Shown: piece after piece, positions 24,554-36,236 of the stretch
How positions within the stretch are numbered: the first letter of the stretch is position 1
Layout of the letters: every line of letters begins with the position of its first letter
NCBI RefSeq assembly: GCF_000002985.6
Contig: NC_003283.11
Span: forward strand, 9,796,001-9,860,000
Length of the DNA stretch: 64,000 bases
Direction: 5' to 3'
Source of the DNA: Caenorhabditis elegans
Lineage: Eukaryota > Nematoda > Chromadorea > Rhabditida > Rhabditidae
Made by a program: the position numbers and the translations under genes
The notes under the pieces: generated by a model
The model's input: the letters and a program-made list of their open reading frames with translations, nothing else
Told to the model about the DNA's origin: nothing
The model's database searches: none

Positions 24554-25824
24554 CTACACAGTAATTGCAAAACTATTCAAAAGTGTTTGGCATCTGACAA
24601 CTGCAACTTGATAATTATTTTTCCAAAACATCAATTTTCGGAAAATATCATTGCATCCTTCCCGATAACTTCTAATGATCAAGAGAGAAGGAAGTGGATC
24701 AATAGCTGGATAAACAGCGATTGTTAGTCCAATAAATGGATATTTGAGGTTTAATTCAATGTTTAGCATTGGAAAAATGAATGCCATGCTGATAGGGAAG
24801 TACATGAGAACACTTGGAATTGCTGATTGTACTACAAGTGCATAAAATAATTGTTTTTGAAGGGATTTCACAGTGTTCGATTGGGTTTCGACAATTTTCA
24901 ATTGGTGTGATATCCAACGATAACATCCAATTCCGAAGTAGAGGACGCTGCCAATAGATGCTCCCTTGAAATAAAATTAAAAAAATATTTAATTTATAGT
25001 ATAACTTACCACAATAATCCACATCAAAAAAGTTCCGAAAAATGAGTCGAAATCTGGTCTCACTGTTCCATTTTTCCCCATTGGCCAATAATTAGCACTG
25101 ATGTACCCAACGTCTTCAATTCTTAAGCGGTAATTATCCATCATATTTTTCCTAGAAAATTTGCCTTTTTTGAAAACTTTCTCTTTTATCTATGTACCTC
25201 AAGTAGTCAGATCTTTCAGGTGTTTCCCCACAATAAACCGAACAAACAATCCCCCAAATGATTCCGATTGATATTGGTCCAATGTACAACAGTAAATGCT
25301 TGGACCCAGAAATATATTTTTTGTGGAATTCTCTGAAATTTATTATTTTTTTTTAGTATTAAAAACTATTTTCTTACAGTTCAACTGTACCATAACGATA
25401 GATGAAATGGCAGGCAATAATTGCCAAAGAAAATCCAAAGAATGAACAGTAATTGACTAAAATTTTATAATTAAAGGTTAATCACTTTCAGTTTAATTTA
25501 CCAGCCATAAATTGAGAAATCAAATGGAAATGTTGATCTTTTCGGAACACAATAAATGCTGAACCAAATGTTCGAACTGACTGAAAAACACAAATCAGTA
25601 CTTTTATATAACAAAGTGAAACCTACACAGCCAGCGAATAGGTTCACAAAAGAGTAGGTCAGTTCAAAAATGCTTGTGTACATCATGAGCCATTTATATA
25701 ATCCAAGAGCATCAGGAGATCTTTTCAAAATCAAATATATTAGGAACAAATTTGTGAAAATGGAAATAAATCCACAAACATCTTGAGTTTCGCCTTCAAA
25801 CTGGAGCCACTCTTCAGTGAGCAT
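24554..25824 (-). CDS. Str-type 7TM chemoreceptor
   Basis: Six minus-strand exons, 25824-25627, 25580-25502, 25456-25378, 25332-25198, 25151-25010 and 24964-24554, join in frame to about 347 residues. Str features: W-L-Q near the N-terminus, TNLFLIYLIL in TM1, LGLYKWLMMYTSIFE into TM2, CHFIYRYGTVE at the end of TM3, a ...YLRKNM... loop, and the C-terminal YPAIDPLPSLLIIRSYR signature of the Str/Srj group. The start was set at the ATG for MLTEEWLQFE; sequence upstream is open but has no ATG. The last acceptor is TTTCAAG rather than TTTTCAG. In C. elegans the Str family includes ODR-10, the diacetyl receptor; the ligand here is unknown. Srj is the closest alternative family. Confidence 0.82.
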
Positions 25825-25949
25825 GACGGGACAAGTGAATGAGGAACCGTTGAGAACAAAGGAGGAGCTAATCAAAACTGAAATCAAGACGTATTAATCC
25901 CAAAAGAACTAAACGTAGGTGGATCTGTGTTTGATAGTTCATTAAGACA

Positions 25950-25976
25950 CTGTCTACTGTCTACTGTCTACTATCA
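25950..25976. repeat. Short tandem repeat, CTGTCTA x3
   Basis: Three perfect copies of the heptamer CTGTCTA followed by a partial fourth, in the spacer between the two minus-strand str genes. Confidence 0.7.
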
Positions 25977-26286
25977 ACTTTCACGGTGTTTTCATAGAAA
26001 ACAAACTGATTCTGACTGTCTATGGATGTGATTACTGTCTGACTATATGTTTTTAACGGATGTAATTTTTTTCCAGAACTTCCTCTTTCAAAAACCAATT
26101 TTACACCTATCGTATCCTTTTAGTTTTGTCCGAATTTCTCGTTAGCCGAAAAATATCTCATCGCTTGTTTGACAGTTCGTGTTTTGTGACGTCCCCACAA
26201 AACCATCACTCAATGCCCATGGAATTTCTGATTTTCTCCACAAATGTTGGCGGGAAATTCAATGTTTTTTCAGAAAAAAATTAGCG

Positions 26287-26405
26287 GGTAGTAATACAAG
26301 AAATTTTATAGAACAGTTTTGGCGGGAAATTTTAGGGATTTTAACTACCACACTCCAGTGAAATTTTCAAATAACATTTGAGCAACCTTTTCTTGTATTA
26401 CTACC
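26287..26405. repeat. Small inverted repeat, MITE-like
   Basis: A perfect 17-bp inverted pair, GGTAGTAATACAAGAAA at 26287-26303 and its complement at 26389-26405, encloses about 85 bp. The motif TTGGCGGGAAATT occurs once inside (26319) and once just outside (26247). This looks like part of a short non-autonomous element, but no clean target duplication was found. It lies upstream of the str gene at 24554-25824. Confidence 0.55.
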
Positions 26406-26663
26406 TGTTTTGAAATTAAGTTTCTAGAAATTTAATTAGAAATTAAGTTCGATATCTGATCAAACAAGAGAAAATCATATTGCTGTTGTCAGAAAGTTGC
26501 CAGAATTTAACAGAATTTTGCTCTTAATTTTTCGGCTGAAGATTCAATCACTTCAAAAGGTTGCATTCAGTCTGATGAACTTTATCGACTCAGATAGAAA
26601 AAAATGAATTTATTACAACGCCATACGATTACATATTTCCTGGTAATTGTCTTCATTTAAACA

Positions 26664-28249
26664 TTAATTTGTCACGTAAATACTATTGCTTGCGCTCATA
26701 GGAAGAGTATAAGCGTGTGAAGGAACATTAGGATTAACTGCAACTTTGTTTTTTTGTCGACCTGTCAAACATCGAAGAAGTTCATAAAATCCTCGTCGAT
26801 AACTTTTGATAATAATAATAGTGGGAAATGGATCAATTGCGGGATAAATTGCAATTGTAATTCCAATGAAAGGATATTTCAAATTAAGTTCTGTGTTAAG
26901 CATCGGGAAAACAAAAACCATAGCAGCAGGCATGTACATCAAGAAAAGTGGAATTGCTGACTGGATCAGTAGAGCATTGAATAATTGACGTTGCAAAGAT
27001 TTAATGGAATCAGATATATTCTCTATCATCTCAAGCTTTTTGGTCAGCCAACGGTAGCATCGTGTTCCAAAGTAAATTACGCTGATCATGGATGATCCCT
27101 GAAATTTGCAACATACGATAATGAGAACTCAATTTGATCAAAGATTTATCACGTGCTCGGAAATGAATGGTCCTATTTTGTAAATCAGACCTCAATTAAT
27201 CATAAACGATTTTTGAACTTTAAAGGGTCAATTTTAAAACATGTAGAGTTTGATTTCTAATGGCGATGCCATTTATAATTTTGAAAATAAAAATCGAAAT
27301 TGCAATTTTACTTGAGTTTCACATTTCGTCTCACTTCAGATTTCAAATCGAGACGTGTGGCATTTGAAACCTCAAGTTTATACTAGGAGACTACAGTTTT
27401 AGTAAGAAACATTGAAAAAAAACTGACAAGTATAATCCACATTACACCGATGCCAAAAAATGAATCGAAGTCCGGAAACAAGTAGTTATTCTTATCTGAG
27501 ACCCAGAAACGAGCACTAATGTATGCACATTCTTCAATTTTCAATCGGTAGTTGCTGAGCAAGGTTTCCCTGAGAAATTAATTGAGATTAAATATGTATA
27601 ATTGCTATATTTTAAACCTCAAATAGTTGGTTCTATCCGGCGTTTCTCCATAATAAATCCAGCAAATGACACCCCATAGAATCCCATAGCAAAATGGAAG
27701 AATATACAAAAGTGATTGTTTGAAACCAGACAAGTATTTTTGATAAAACTGACTGAAAAAATTATGGTGATTAGAAATTTTTTACAGTGGATACCTATCA
27801 ATAGCTCCGTAACGGTAAATGAAATGACCTCCAAAAATTGCCATTGAGAAACCAAAGCAGGAACAGTAAAGACCTATGAAATGTTAAAGTATGTTGTTTT
27901 AACTGATAGTACTCACAAACTAGAAATTGTGCAACATGATGACTGAAGTAAAATGTGTTCATGTCTTGAAATACAATAAAAGCAGACCCATATGTGTGCA
28001 CAAACTGAATAAAATACTATACAACTATTTTCCAAATTAATAAAGTCTTACCGGTCCTGCAAACAGGTTCACAAATGCGTAGAAAAATTCAAAAAAAGAC
28101 GTGTAAAGCATAAGCCATTTGTATGATCCAAGTTTAGATGGAGACTTTGTCAATATCAAATACATCAAGAGCCCATTTGTAATCACAGATATCGAACCGC
28201 CAGTTATTTTGGAAGTCTCTTCCAGCTGAATCCATTGCACAGTCGGCAT
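26664..28249 (-). CDS. Str-type 7TM chemoreceptor
   Basis: Minus-strand exons 28249-28052, 28004-27917, 27873-27795, 27752-27618, 27569-27428 and 27098-26664 join to about 358 residues. Start: MPTVQWIQLEETSKITGG. Str signatures: TNGLLMYLILTKSPSKLGSY, LMLYTSFFEFFYAFVNLFAG in TM2, GHFIYRYGAID at TM3, YYGETPDRTNYLR loop, and YPAIDPFPTIIIIKSYRRG at the C-terminus, followed by a 35-residue polar tail. The last intron is unusually long (329 bp). Exon lengths 3, 4 and 5 (79, 135, 142 nt) are identical in the str genes at 24554 and 33068, which supports the splice choices. Expected to act as a ciliary chemoreceptor. Confidence 0.85.
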
Positions 28250-30237
28250 TTTTATGGATCACGAGTATTCGGACAAAAAAGTCTGGAAGCAAAATTATAA
28301 TCGAGAATGGTTGAAATAAAAACACAAAAAGTGAAGAATATTAATTTCCAAAAACAACACATGATAACTCCTTAGAGAGATATTATCACCAGTTGGGAAC
28401 ATGAAATCATTTATTTCTTTCTTGCAAGAAAATGCTTCACTTAACTGACTCCTGGTTTTTCCTACGGGATTCGCTAATCACTCCAATTTTTCACAAAATA
28501 TTTGGTTTGTCAACTGTTATTTTGTACAAATATTCATGAAAGGATCATTAGGAACAATTTGAAATGATTTGACTATTGAAGAAAGACTTTGGTCTGTCTA
28601 GAAGATGTTTTTATCGTTTACGCATACAAACTTCGTTGTGTAATAAACAAATCAGACAGTTTTATTTGAAAGAAAATTTTATGAACCAGTAGTTCAGCAT
28701 AAAATATCAGGAATCCTAAGAAGTGACGCTATACTGTACAGTTGTTCAATCGAATTTTTAAGCTCAAACAAAAAACATAGTAGGTTCTCAGAAAATGGAC
28801 AAAGATCGACTAAAAATGTTACCCTAATGTTGAAAAAAAAATTTAAAAGCTCAAATAATATCCAAAATTTCGTTTATGATTATACTTTCCGATTTCAGAA
28901 TCTCAAGCATATCTACATAACTGAATAACTGATCTAGATAAGAAATTGTTGAGAACAAACAGGGATTAATAAAACTGAAATACAAAAACAATATGTTTAA
29001 TTCTCTAAAGAGCTTGAAAATTAGAGACAGACTATATACTATTGAAAACAATGTCTACGATTATTATTGAGAGAAGATTTGAACTATTTTCTTGGTATAA
29101 TCGAACCATTAACAGTATTATGTTTAAATTTGATATTTCAACCAAATCAGAGTTCCTTCAACCAATAATCCGAATGAATAGAGTTTTTTAAGTGAAATCA
29201 ACTAAAAAAATGTAATATTAATAAAAGAAACAGCTTGAATTGAAAGATTATTTTAAAACGTACACGAAGTTCTACGTTTTTCGATAAAAGGATAATCCAT
29301 CCCTTTCAAGGAATTAAAAACTTTATTGGTGAACAAAGGAAGCTGAACTGAAAACACGCATTTGATGTATGAATGATGTTTGCTTCATAATAAACCACAC
29401 AAAAATTATCGTTCTATACAATAAAAGTATGTTTTAAATCATGTATCAGCGAGGAAATCCAATGAGACAAACGAACAAAAACTGACCCTATCTCTCCCAG
29501 GTGTGGAAGTCTGGTCAGTTTTGTTTTATAGGCGTCGTAGCCTTTTGGGAGTATAAAATACCGTTTTTCGAATTACTTAGACTGATATTTGGTATTGAAA
29601 ATTTTTTGTTTCACTTTGCCTAAAACGAAATAGAAATGGAATTTGAGAAAAATATTCGACGTTGTCCCAACATGTCTACAACGCATCCCAGATGTTTCCT
29701 ATTTAGAACATGAGAATTACGAAATGCTGAAATATCAATTTATAAAAATTAAAAACTATGAATTCGAGAAAACTGATCTGGGAAGATAAGATTTAATTCA
29801 AATAACGCACATCACTGTTTGGTTGGCTTCTTTGAAAACTTGCATACATAATACCTAATTGGAGTTACTTTTTTTAAACACTTTTTTGTCTTAATATGAT
29901 CAATAAGCTGCACATTTTATATTGGGCAAAAATTTGAACCAAGATAAAACTGTATGAGTGTATAATCAATTGTTTCAACTCCGCCTGCCTCATGCCTATA
30001 TAGGTAAAACACGACTTCAAATCTATTACGGAGCAGTCAATGGCGAAGAACGCTTCATTCTGAAAAAATAATATGACTCGTTCCAAAACTTGTTCCAAAA
30101 AGAAAGTCTCATGGAGCAGATGTAAAACTGAAACTAGAAAGCATTTTATTGTAGTACGCTGAGTAACCCGAAGTTTCTTAAACATATATCAGATCTTGAA
30201 TAACGAGATGTCTGACAACTGATGATTGCAACATAAA
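28250..30237. other. Intergenic, no supported gene
   Basis: AT-rich spacer upstream of the minus-strand str gene. A 103-codon minus frame at 29874-30185 is the longest; it has no family motif or splice support and I do not call it. Confidence 0.45.
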
Positions 30238-30660
30238 CTACCCACATAACATTATTTCCTCCTGCCTGACCAACCTTGCGTGGGTAATGTACCCTTTAAT
30301 TGGGGCAGCGAAGCTTTTCAAGCGGCCTGGTGTGGCTGCACGAGTTCCCCTTGTAGACTTTTGACTCTTGCGAGTCCGTAGAGTCTCACGTTTCCCTGAA
30401 CTTTCGGTTTCATTAGAACCGTCAGCTCCTGGAATTGGAGATGGAGAGTTTTTTACGATCGATTTTTACGAACGAATTTACGATCCGAAGACATAGTTTG
30501 GCGATTGCACGAGCAATATTCCCGGTCGATGCACCATGTTGAACGGTCAACTCGACCAGGTGGGTGTCAGAGCCCACAGACCGTTCAGAAGCGCGCATGT
30601 GGTGGAATTCGGAGCAAAATCAAGCGGTGGAGAGTGAGATAAGCAATGCAAGGTAAAGGA
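30238..30660 (-). other. GC-rich island, likely a relic of a coding or mobile sequence
   Basis: About 420 bp stand out as roughly half G+C in a region that is about one-third G+C. On the minus strand 30456-30238 reads open for 72 codons with protein-like composition (P-S-P-I-P-G-A-D-G, then a Ser/Thr/Arg/Lys-rich stretch RETLRTRKSQKSTRGTRAAT). Just upstream on the same strand an ATG at about 30495 starts M-S-S-D-R-K-F-V-R-K-N-R-S then stops in a different frame, as if one frameshift separated them. The other half holds a nested inverted repeat (TGAACGGTC at 30539 with GACCGTTCA at 30582, enclosing GTGGG/CCCAC). A run of AAATT repeats follows at about 30806-30829. I cannot assign it to a family. 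Confidence 0.4.
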
Positions 30661-31153
30661 GCAAACTGTTAACAAACTTTCGTTCCTATTTATTTTTCTT
30701 AGTTTTCTTCCCACTTATTCAGTGTATTGTATTTATGATCTATTGTATGTGAACATTTTTCTTTTTTTTTCAACTTTTTCCACGTCTCCTCGCGAGCGTA
30801 AACAAATTAAATTAAATTAAATTAAATAATGTGATGAGAATCCAAGGCTAAAAATAATTACGTAAATGTTAATCTAAATTTTTTTTGATACTTTATAAAT
30901 TTTTCATTTTTTTATTTTTTCATATAGATTTTTCTCATCAATTAAATATTTTTAGCCTTGTTTTTTGGAAACGTTATTTTTCAATCTCATAAATGGTTTT
31001 CATGAAGGAATTTTTACTTCCGGTCCACAAAATAATAATGTAATAAAATATAATAAATATATAATACAATTACTTCAAGCCCACATCTACGTCATGTTTT
31101 TCTTTCTCAAATCATTGATATTCATATTTTATGTAAATTGGTAATCTAAAAAA
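30661..31153. other. Intergenic spacer
   Basis: AT-rich, with the AAATT repeat run at 30806-30829 and an imperfect AT-rich inverted pair (AATCCAAGGCTAAAAATAAT near 30840 with TTAAATATTTTTAGCCTTG near 30943). No gene recognised. Confidence 0.45.
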
Positions 31154-32400
31154 AATGAACGGTTCTATTTACGGAATCCCCGAATACCAAAGTTTTCAGT
31201 ATACTTTTACGTTTCCTACAATTCTGGCGTTGATCCCATTGATTTATATGCCACCTACCATTGCTGTAATGTGGAAAATTGTCAGCACTTATTGGATGGT
31301 CCAAAATTGCTCCAATGAATAAATATATTTTCATCTGCATTGCGATGCTATTTTTCTGTGTGAGTTGATTTATGCAACGAAATATTTAAACTCAAGAAGC
31401 GAAAGATTTAGAAACGTTTCCTATCAATTTACTGAGTATTTCGTTTTTCATGTTTGAGTTTCTTCGTGGCTCTATTCCTGCAACTGGAATAATCACTTCA
31501 TGGTGTGCGTTTGTCGAACCAAATCATTTTATAAAAACTATTTTCTTAATTTTTAATATTTTAACTATTCTGTCTTTTTTCTTCCATTCTACTTGTCACT
31601 GTTCAGAGTGATAATCTTGTTACGTCCCAATAATCACTTTTTTGTAAGGAAGTATTAGTTCACATGGGAATATATGTATACATGTACTATTTTTTCAGAT
31701 CTGCCCAAAATTAATGAGTATTTTATTACTTTTGTTGTTTCTTATACCATTCGGATGTACCGCTTTTATGATTCCCGCCGTTGGTTACTGTAGGAGTATG
31801 GGACACCCGTTCCCATTTGGTTCAGTTTATCTATATTATTCAGGAGGCTGGCCAGGGGTGAGTGCTTACTAATTAAAAGTGTAATGAAATGGGAATTCAG
31901 TGGAGAAACTCTTACATTCATTTTGTATTATCAGTTGTATCCTGTCTCTTGACGCTTTTATGCACTTCTTTGATGCTATTTAAATTACGACTGGCTAAAA
32001 TCAATAATAACGTGTAAGATTAGTGATTACTGTAGTTCAGTTCTATAATTTTGAATTTCAGTTCGACATTCACCAAAAAAAGTTCAATACAAGCATAACG
32101 GTCTATAACTTTAACAATAATTGCATCGATGGTTCCATTTGTCAATAATACTATTACAACAGTTCGATTTTTAATTGTTTTACTCTGGTTAAATACACCT
32201 AGATCTTTCAGATTTTGTATCTCAATCTTCCACAATACGTATTTTACTTTGTTATTTTTAGACCATTTGGGAATGATTTAGAGACCTGTATTACACCATG
32301 GATGCTATTTACAACCCATCCGATGTTCAACGCAAATAAAATCAAAATCAACTCTAAATCTACACTTTCTGTGTTATCACCGGAGACTCATGTATTATAA
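31154..32400 (+). pseudogene. sru pseudogene with several frame lesions
   Basis: The order of Sru exons is complete, but reading frame is broken several times. Exon 1 starts at 31154 (MNGSIYGIPEYQSFQYTF) and shifts frame near 31290-31310, where TAA at 31318-31320 follows; the correct TM2 text resumes in another frame and ends at a GTGAGT donor. Exon 2 (PATGIITSWCAFVEPNHF) shifts again near 31565. Exon 3 is intact (AVGYCRSMGHPFPFGSVY). Exon 5 has a TAA in the TM6-preceding segment near 32096. Exon 6 (32217-32400) keeps RPFGNDLETCITPWML and THPMF. The closest relatives are the genes at 45692 and 47866. I list it as a dead gene. Confidence 0.85.
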
Positions 32401-33067
32401 ATGTTTTATTTTAGAATTAAAATAAAGTTTGATACATACTTTGAATAGAAAAAGTACATGTTTCAAAAACCCCAGCTTTCGTTCAGTCATAGCTAACTCC
32501 TGTGATTTCAAATTGATGCATCGATTTACGAAATATAATTATTAATTTTAAAAAATTTCATGCTGATTAATGTTTTAATCTGGTTTTGTAATTTTCATAG
32601 TCATGAGAAGATAAACTTTTAATATTTTTTACTGAGAAACATAAAGCTTCACTGAATATCCAGAGAATCTTAAAAGAAAGTCTGACGCAATTGAAAAAGG
32701 TATCACTAGCGACTAAGAATGTTAGAACTGAAGCTAAAATAATTGCTCAACATCGGCCTTGCAATTTTTTAAACAAATTAACATAATTAAACTACTTTGT
32801 ACTTATACCTAATTGTTATAAATTGTGTATTCTTACATAAATGAGAACTCTTGCATTCCAAACTCATTAAAAAAAGCTTCCTGAAACTATTATTTTTCTA
32901 ATTGTTATTGTCTCAAGATAGAGCCAGTTAGTCTCGTGGCCCACAAAACATGCTCACCATGTATGTTGTGCTATCATCGAGCCTTCTGGGATTATATCAG
33001 TTTTCTTTATTTACACTACTGAAAATATTCCATTATAATATTTTTCGATCAGTTTCGTGTTTTAGCT
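32401..33067. other. Intergenic, no gene recognised
   Basis: AT-rich spacer between the sru pseudogene and the str gene. No exon or repeat recognised. Confidence 0.5.
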
Positions 33068-34444
33068 ATGCCGCCCGAAAACTGGTCGACATTGAATTCG
33101 GATACAATAAGCATTGAAATTGTTTCATTATTATCAAATGGACTGCTAATGTATTTGGTTTTAACAAAATCACCATCTCAAATGGGATCTTACAAATGGT
33201 TAATGCTTTATACGTCACTCTTCGAACTAGTTTATACCATCGTTAACATGTTTGATTGTCCGGTAAGTCGATCAGAACATTTTTCGAGTAATATTTAAAA
33301 AAAAGAAACTTACAACTTATGGATCTACACTTCTTGTATTCCACGATTTAAACAATTCTTGGTTTGGGCACAGTGTTACTACTTTTTTAATTTGTAAGTA
33401 CCGTAGTTTCGATTTGTAAATGGTAATATTATAATTAAACTCCGACAATAAATTAGAGGATTAAATACTCAAAATTCTCAAAACTCAAAATTCAAAAAAA
33501 AAAGATTAATGTATATCTTCAAAATTTATCAACAAATTTAAAAAAGGTTTTCAAAAAAACAACTTTTTTCATTGGTCTACTGCTCCTGCTTTGGATCTTC
33601 CATGTCAATATTTGTGTGTCACTTTGCATACAGATACGGAGCAATGAACAGGTTACAACAATTTAAAAATTTAAAAATTTACAAATAATTTAGCGTATTT
33701 TATGAAACATACTTATCCGGTTACAAACAAGTTGTTCTCTACATCGCTCCAATCATTTCTGGATTTATTTGGGGATTAGCCACGTATGCATTTATGCACG
33801 AATCGGATACCAAGTCAGATTTAATGAGGTGATTGATTAATTTATAATATAATCAATTTTGAATTTTATTTTCAGAGAGCAGATTAAAGCGTCTTTCAAT
33901 TTAAGCATTGAAGAATGTGCATACGTATCTTATAATTTCTGGGTTCCGGACAAAAACCACACAATGATTTTAGATCTTGAATCACTTGAAGGTGTTGTTA
34001 TCATGATTGCAATTGTTGTACGTATATCAGAAATTAAATTAAATTTTAATTTTTTATTTATCAATTCAGGGAGTCTCATTTGTTGGTGTTTTCTATTTTG
34101 GATTTCAATGTTATTCCTGGATATTTTCAAAACTTGAAATTCTTGACTTACAATCACAAGCAGCAAAATCTCTTCAAGTACAACTCTTTTCAGTTTTGAT
34201 ACTTCAAACTGCAATTCCATGCGTGTTAATGTATATTCCCGCTGCCATTATTCTCGGATTTCCAATGTTTAACATTCCTATTAAATTCAAAAATCATTTT
34301 GGAAGAATAACCATTGCCTGTTACCCGGCAATTGATCCAGTTCCGGCAATTATTTTTATAAAAAATTTTAGAAAGGGATGTATTGAGCTGCTCACGTGTA
34401 AAAAACAGAGTAATCAAGTTGCTATCAGTCACTTAATTAATTAA
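33068..34444 (+). pseudogene. Str-type receptor gene with one destroyed splice acceptor
   Basis: Five exons are clean: 33068-33262, 33306-33393, 33694-33828, 33876-34017 and 34070-34444. They encode the Str hallmarks (LLSNGLLMYLVLTKSPSQMG, LMLYTSLFELVYTIVNMF, YPAIDPVPAIIFIKNFR at the C-terminus). The missing exon 3 is readable at 33573-33651, 79 nt as in the str paralogues, with the expected VYCSCFGSSMSIFVCHFAYRYG. Its acceptor reads TTTTTTCAT instead of TTTTTTCAG: a single G-to-T change at 33572. All six exons would otherwise join in frame to 337 residues with no stop. Skipping exon 3 (79 nt) shifts the frame. It may be a recent pseudogene, or the gene may use a cryptic site I cannot see. 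Exon 2 also follows a poor acceptor (AAAAAAAAG). Confidence 0.7.
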
Positions 34445-34979
34445 ATTTATTTTATGATTATTCTGTTATGCTGAATAAACTTTCCGAGTGATTGTTATTT
34501 TTGGAAACATTTTTAAAAGTGTTTTTCTCTATTTTTAAAAATTTTGTATGCGTTTTTTTCGTCACCTTTTCTACCAATACTCCATTTTCCTGCAGAGATC
34601 TCCAATCTTCGAAAAATTCTTTAGCTCATACGGGAAAACGGCGTAGATCTGCCCATGAATGAAGGAAGTTTTGACAAACTTAATTTCGGTTGGTATAAGG
34701 GAAGATCTTCCTACGATTTGAGCATAATTTTTATAATTCTTTGAAAAGCCTATTGATAGAAAGTTAAAATTCAGTTTGAAAACGGCAGCAACATTGTAAC
34801 TCGCTGAAATCTCCATCGATTCAAATCTCATATTGATGTGGACATTATTGGGTTTTTTCACAACGTTTATTTTTGAGTTTCCTAATTTGTTTTCAATATA
34901 CCCTGAAAAAAAAATATTAGCAAACGTTTCAAACTTAAATTACAAATGTATTTTATTGGTATTTGAAACGTTAGGAGCT
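34445..34979. other. Intergenic between convergent str genes
   Basis: Short spacer between the 3' ends of the plus-strand str gene and the minus-strand str pseudogene. Frames at 34571-34861 and 34833-35108 are shadows or noise with no family support. Confidence 0.5.
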
Positions 34980-35908
34980 TTAATAGGTAATAGAAACTTG
35001 GTTTTTCTTTTTGCAAGTAAACAACTCAATGCATCCTTTTCTGTAGGCCTTAATAATGATAATAGTTGGAATTGGGTCAATAGCTGGGTAAATAGCAATT
35101 CCAAGTGATGAAATTGAATACTTCAAGTTAGTATCAAAGTTAAACATTGGAACTGAAAATATTATTCCAGCAGGCATATACATCAAAAAACAAGGAATTG
35201 TCGTTTGAACAATCAAAGACAACAACAACTGCTTTTGAAGAGCTTTTGAGACTTTTGATTGTGATTCCATGTGTTCGAGTTTTTTAGTTATGAATCGATA
35301 ACATTTTATACCAAAGTATATTGAAATGCCGAAGGAAGTTCCCTGAAAGTTGTTACACAATACAATTCAATTCAATTTCAAAAAACTCACAAGTATTAGA
35401 AACATAATAGCGACACCTGAAAACGATATAAAATCTGGATTCAAAATTCCACTTTCATCAGGTATCCAGAAGTGATAAGCAATGTAAGCACATTCGTCTA
35501 TGTTCAAGCCAAACCAATCCATAAAATGATTTCTGTAACGTTTTATTTAACGAATACAGACTACAATTATTAACCTCAAATATTCAGATTTCTCGGGAGA
35601 TTCTTTCATAAAAATCCAGCAATTTACTCCCCAAAGCACTCCACATAAAATTGGTGCTATATAAAGTAGAAGTTGTTTCGAGCCAGACAAATACTTTGCT
35701 TTGAACTCTCTGAAATTAGTGTTATTCAGACATACACTTTTACAAATTGCTTACAAGTTGACAGTGCCGTAGCGATAAATGAAATGCCCCGCAAACACTG
35801 AGATTTGGTAAGAATAAGGAATATCAGAAATGAATTTGTGCATACCGAAATGACTGCACAGCCTTGTTGAAACCTAGTTTCAAAATTTAGCCATTCTTCA
35901 GATGACAT
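34980..35908 (-). pseudogene. str pseudogene with internal deletion (TM2-TM3 lost)
   Basis: The minus-strand gene starts MSSEEWLNFETRFQQGCAV at 35908 and follows the Str pattern to TNSFLIFLILTK in TM1. At about 35790 the sequence then jumps to text that in the paralogues lies at the end of exon 3 (AGHFIYRYGTVN), in a different frame. Everything between, that is TM2, most of TM3 and two introns, is gone. Downstream exons are well kept: FKAKYLSGSKQLLLYIAPIL, the YLR loop, the last exon with YPAIDPIPTIIIIKAYRKG, and the stop at 34980. Good preservation of the rest suggests the deletion is recent. The resulting frame stops at about 35728, so no receptor can be made. Confidence 0.85.
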
Positions 35909-36076
35909 GCTGATCAAACAAGTGCTTTTTTCAGAGCGGAACTGAATCAATGTGAAAACATGTTGACGTTATCCATCAGAAAGAAACAACGACTGTATAC
36001 TCCCAATGGATTTTAACTCGAAAAATAACATTAATAGTACATAAATTAGTACATTTTATGAACTAGATCATTGATA

Positions 36077-36236
36077 TCAATTTCAATGCATATATTAGAC
36101 ATTGAGATCAAAAATTCAAACACATTCTTTCTCTTTGGAACTTTACTATTAGTCATAATTACTTGTTTTTGGAGAAGAATGAAGAATTCAAAACAACTAT
36201 CAATAGCGATAATTACAACTGCTGATATGGGAAATG
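36077..36236 (+). pseudogene. Possible orphan first exon of a 7TM receptor
   Basis: An open stretch from about 36077 holds one hydrophobic helix (FFLFGTLLLVIITCFW), then a basic loop (RRMKNSKQL), then SIAIITTADMGN, which resembles the TM1-loop-TM2 start of rhodopsin-like nematode receptors such as Srsx or Srw (compare KNKTLQHKC in the gene at 41979). It ends at a good donor, GGAAAT|GTATGT. No matching second exon was found downstream, so this is either a relic or chance. Confidence 0.3.

Noticed and set aside
29874-30185. 103-codon minus-strand frame
   Set aside because: No transmembrane pattern matching the neighbouring families and no splice partners; probably chance.
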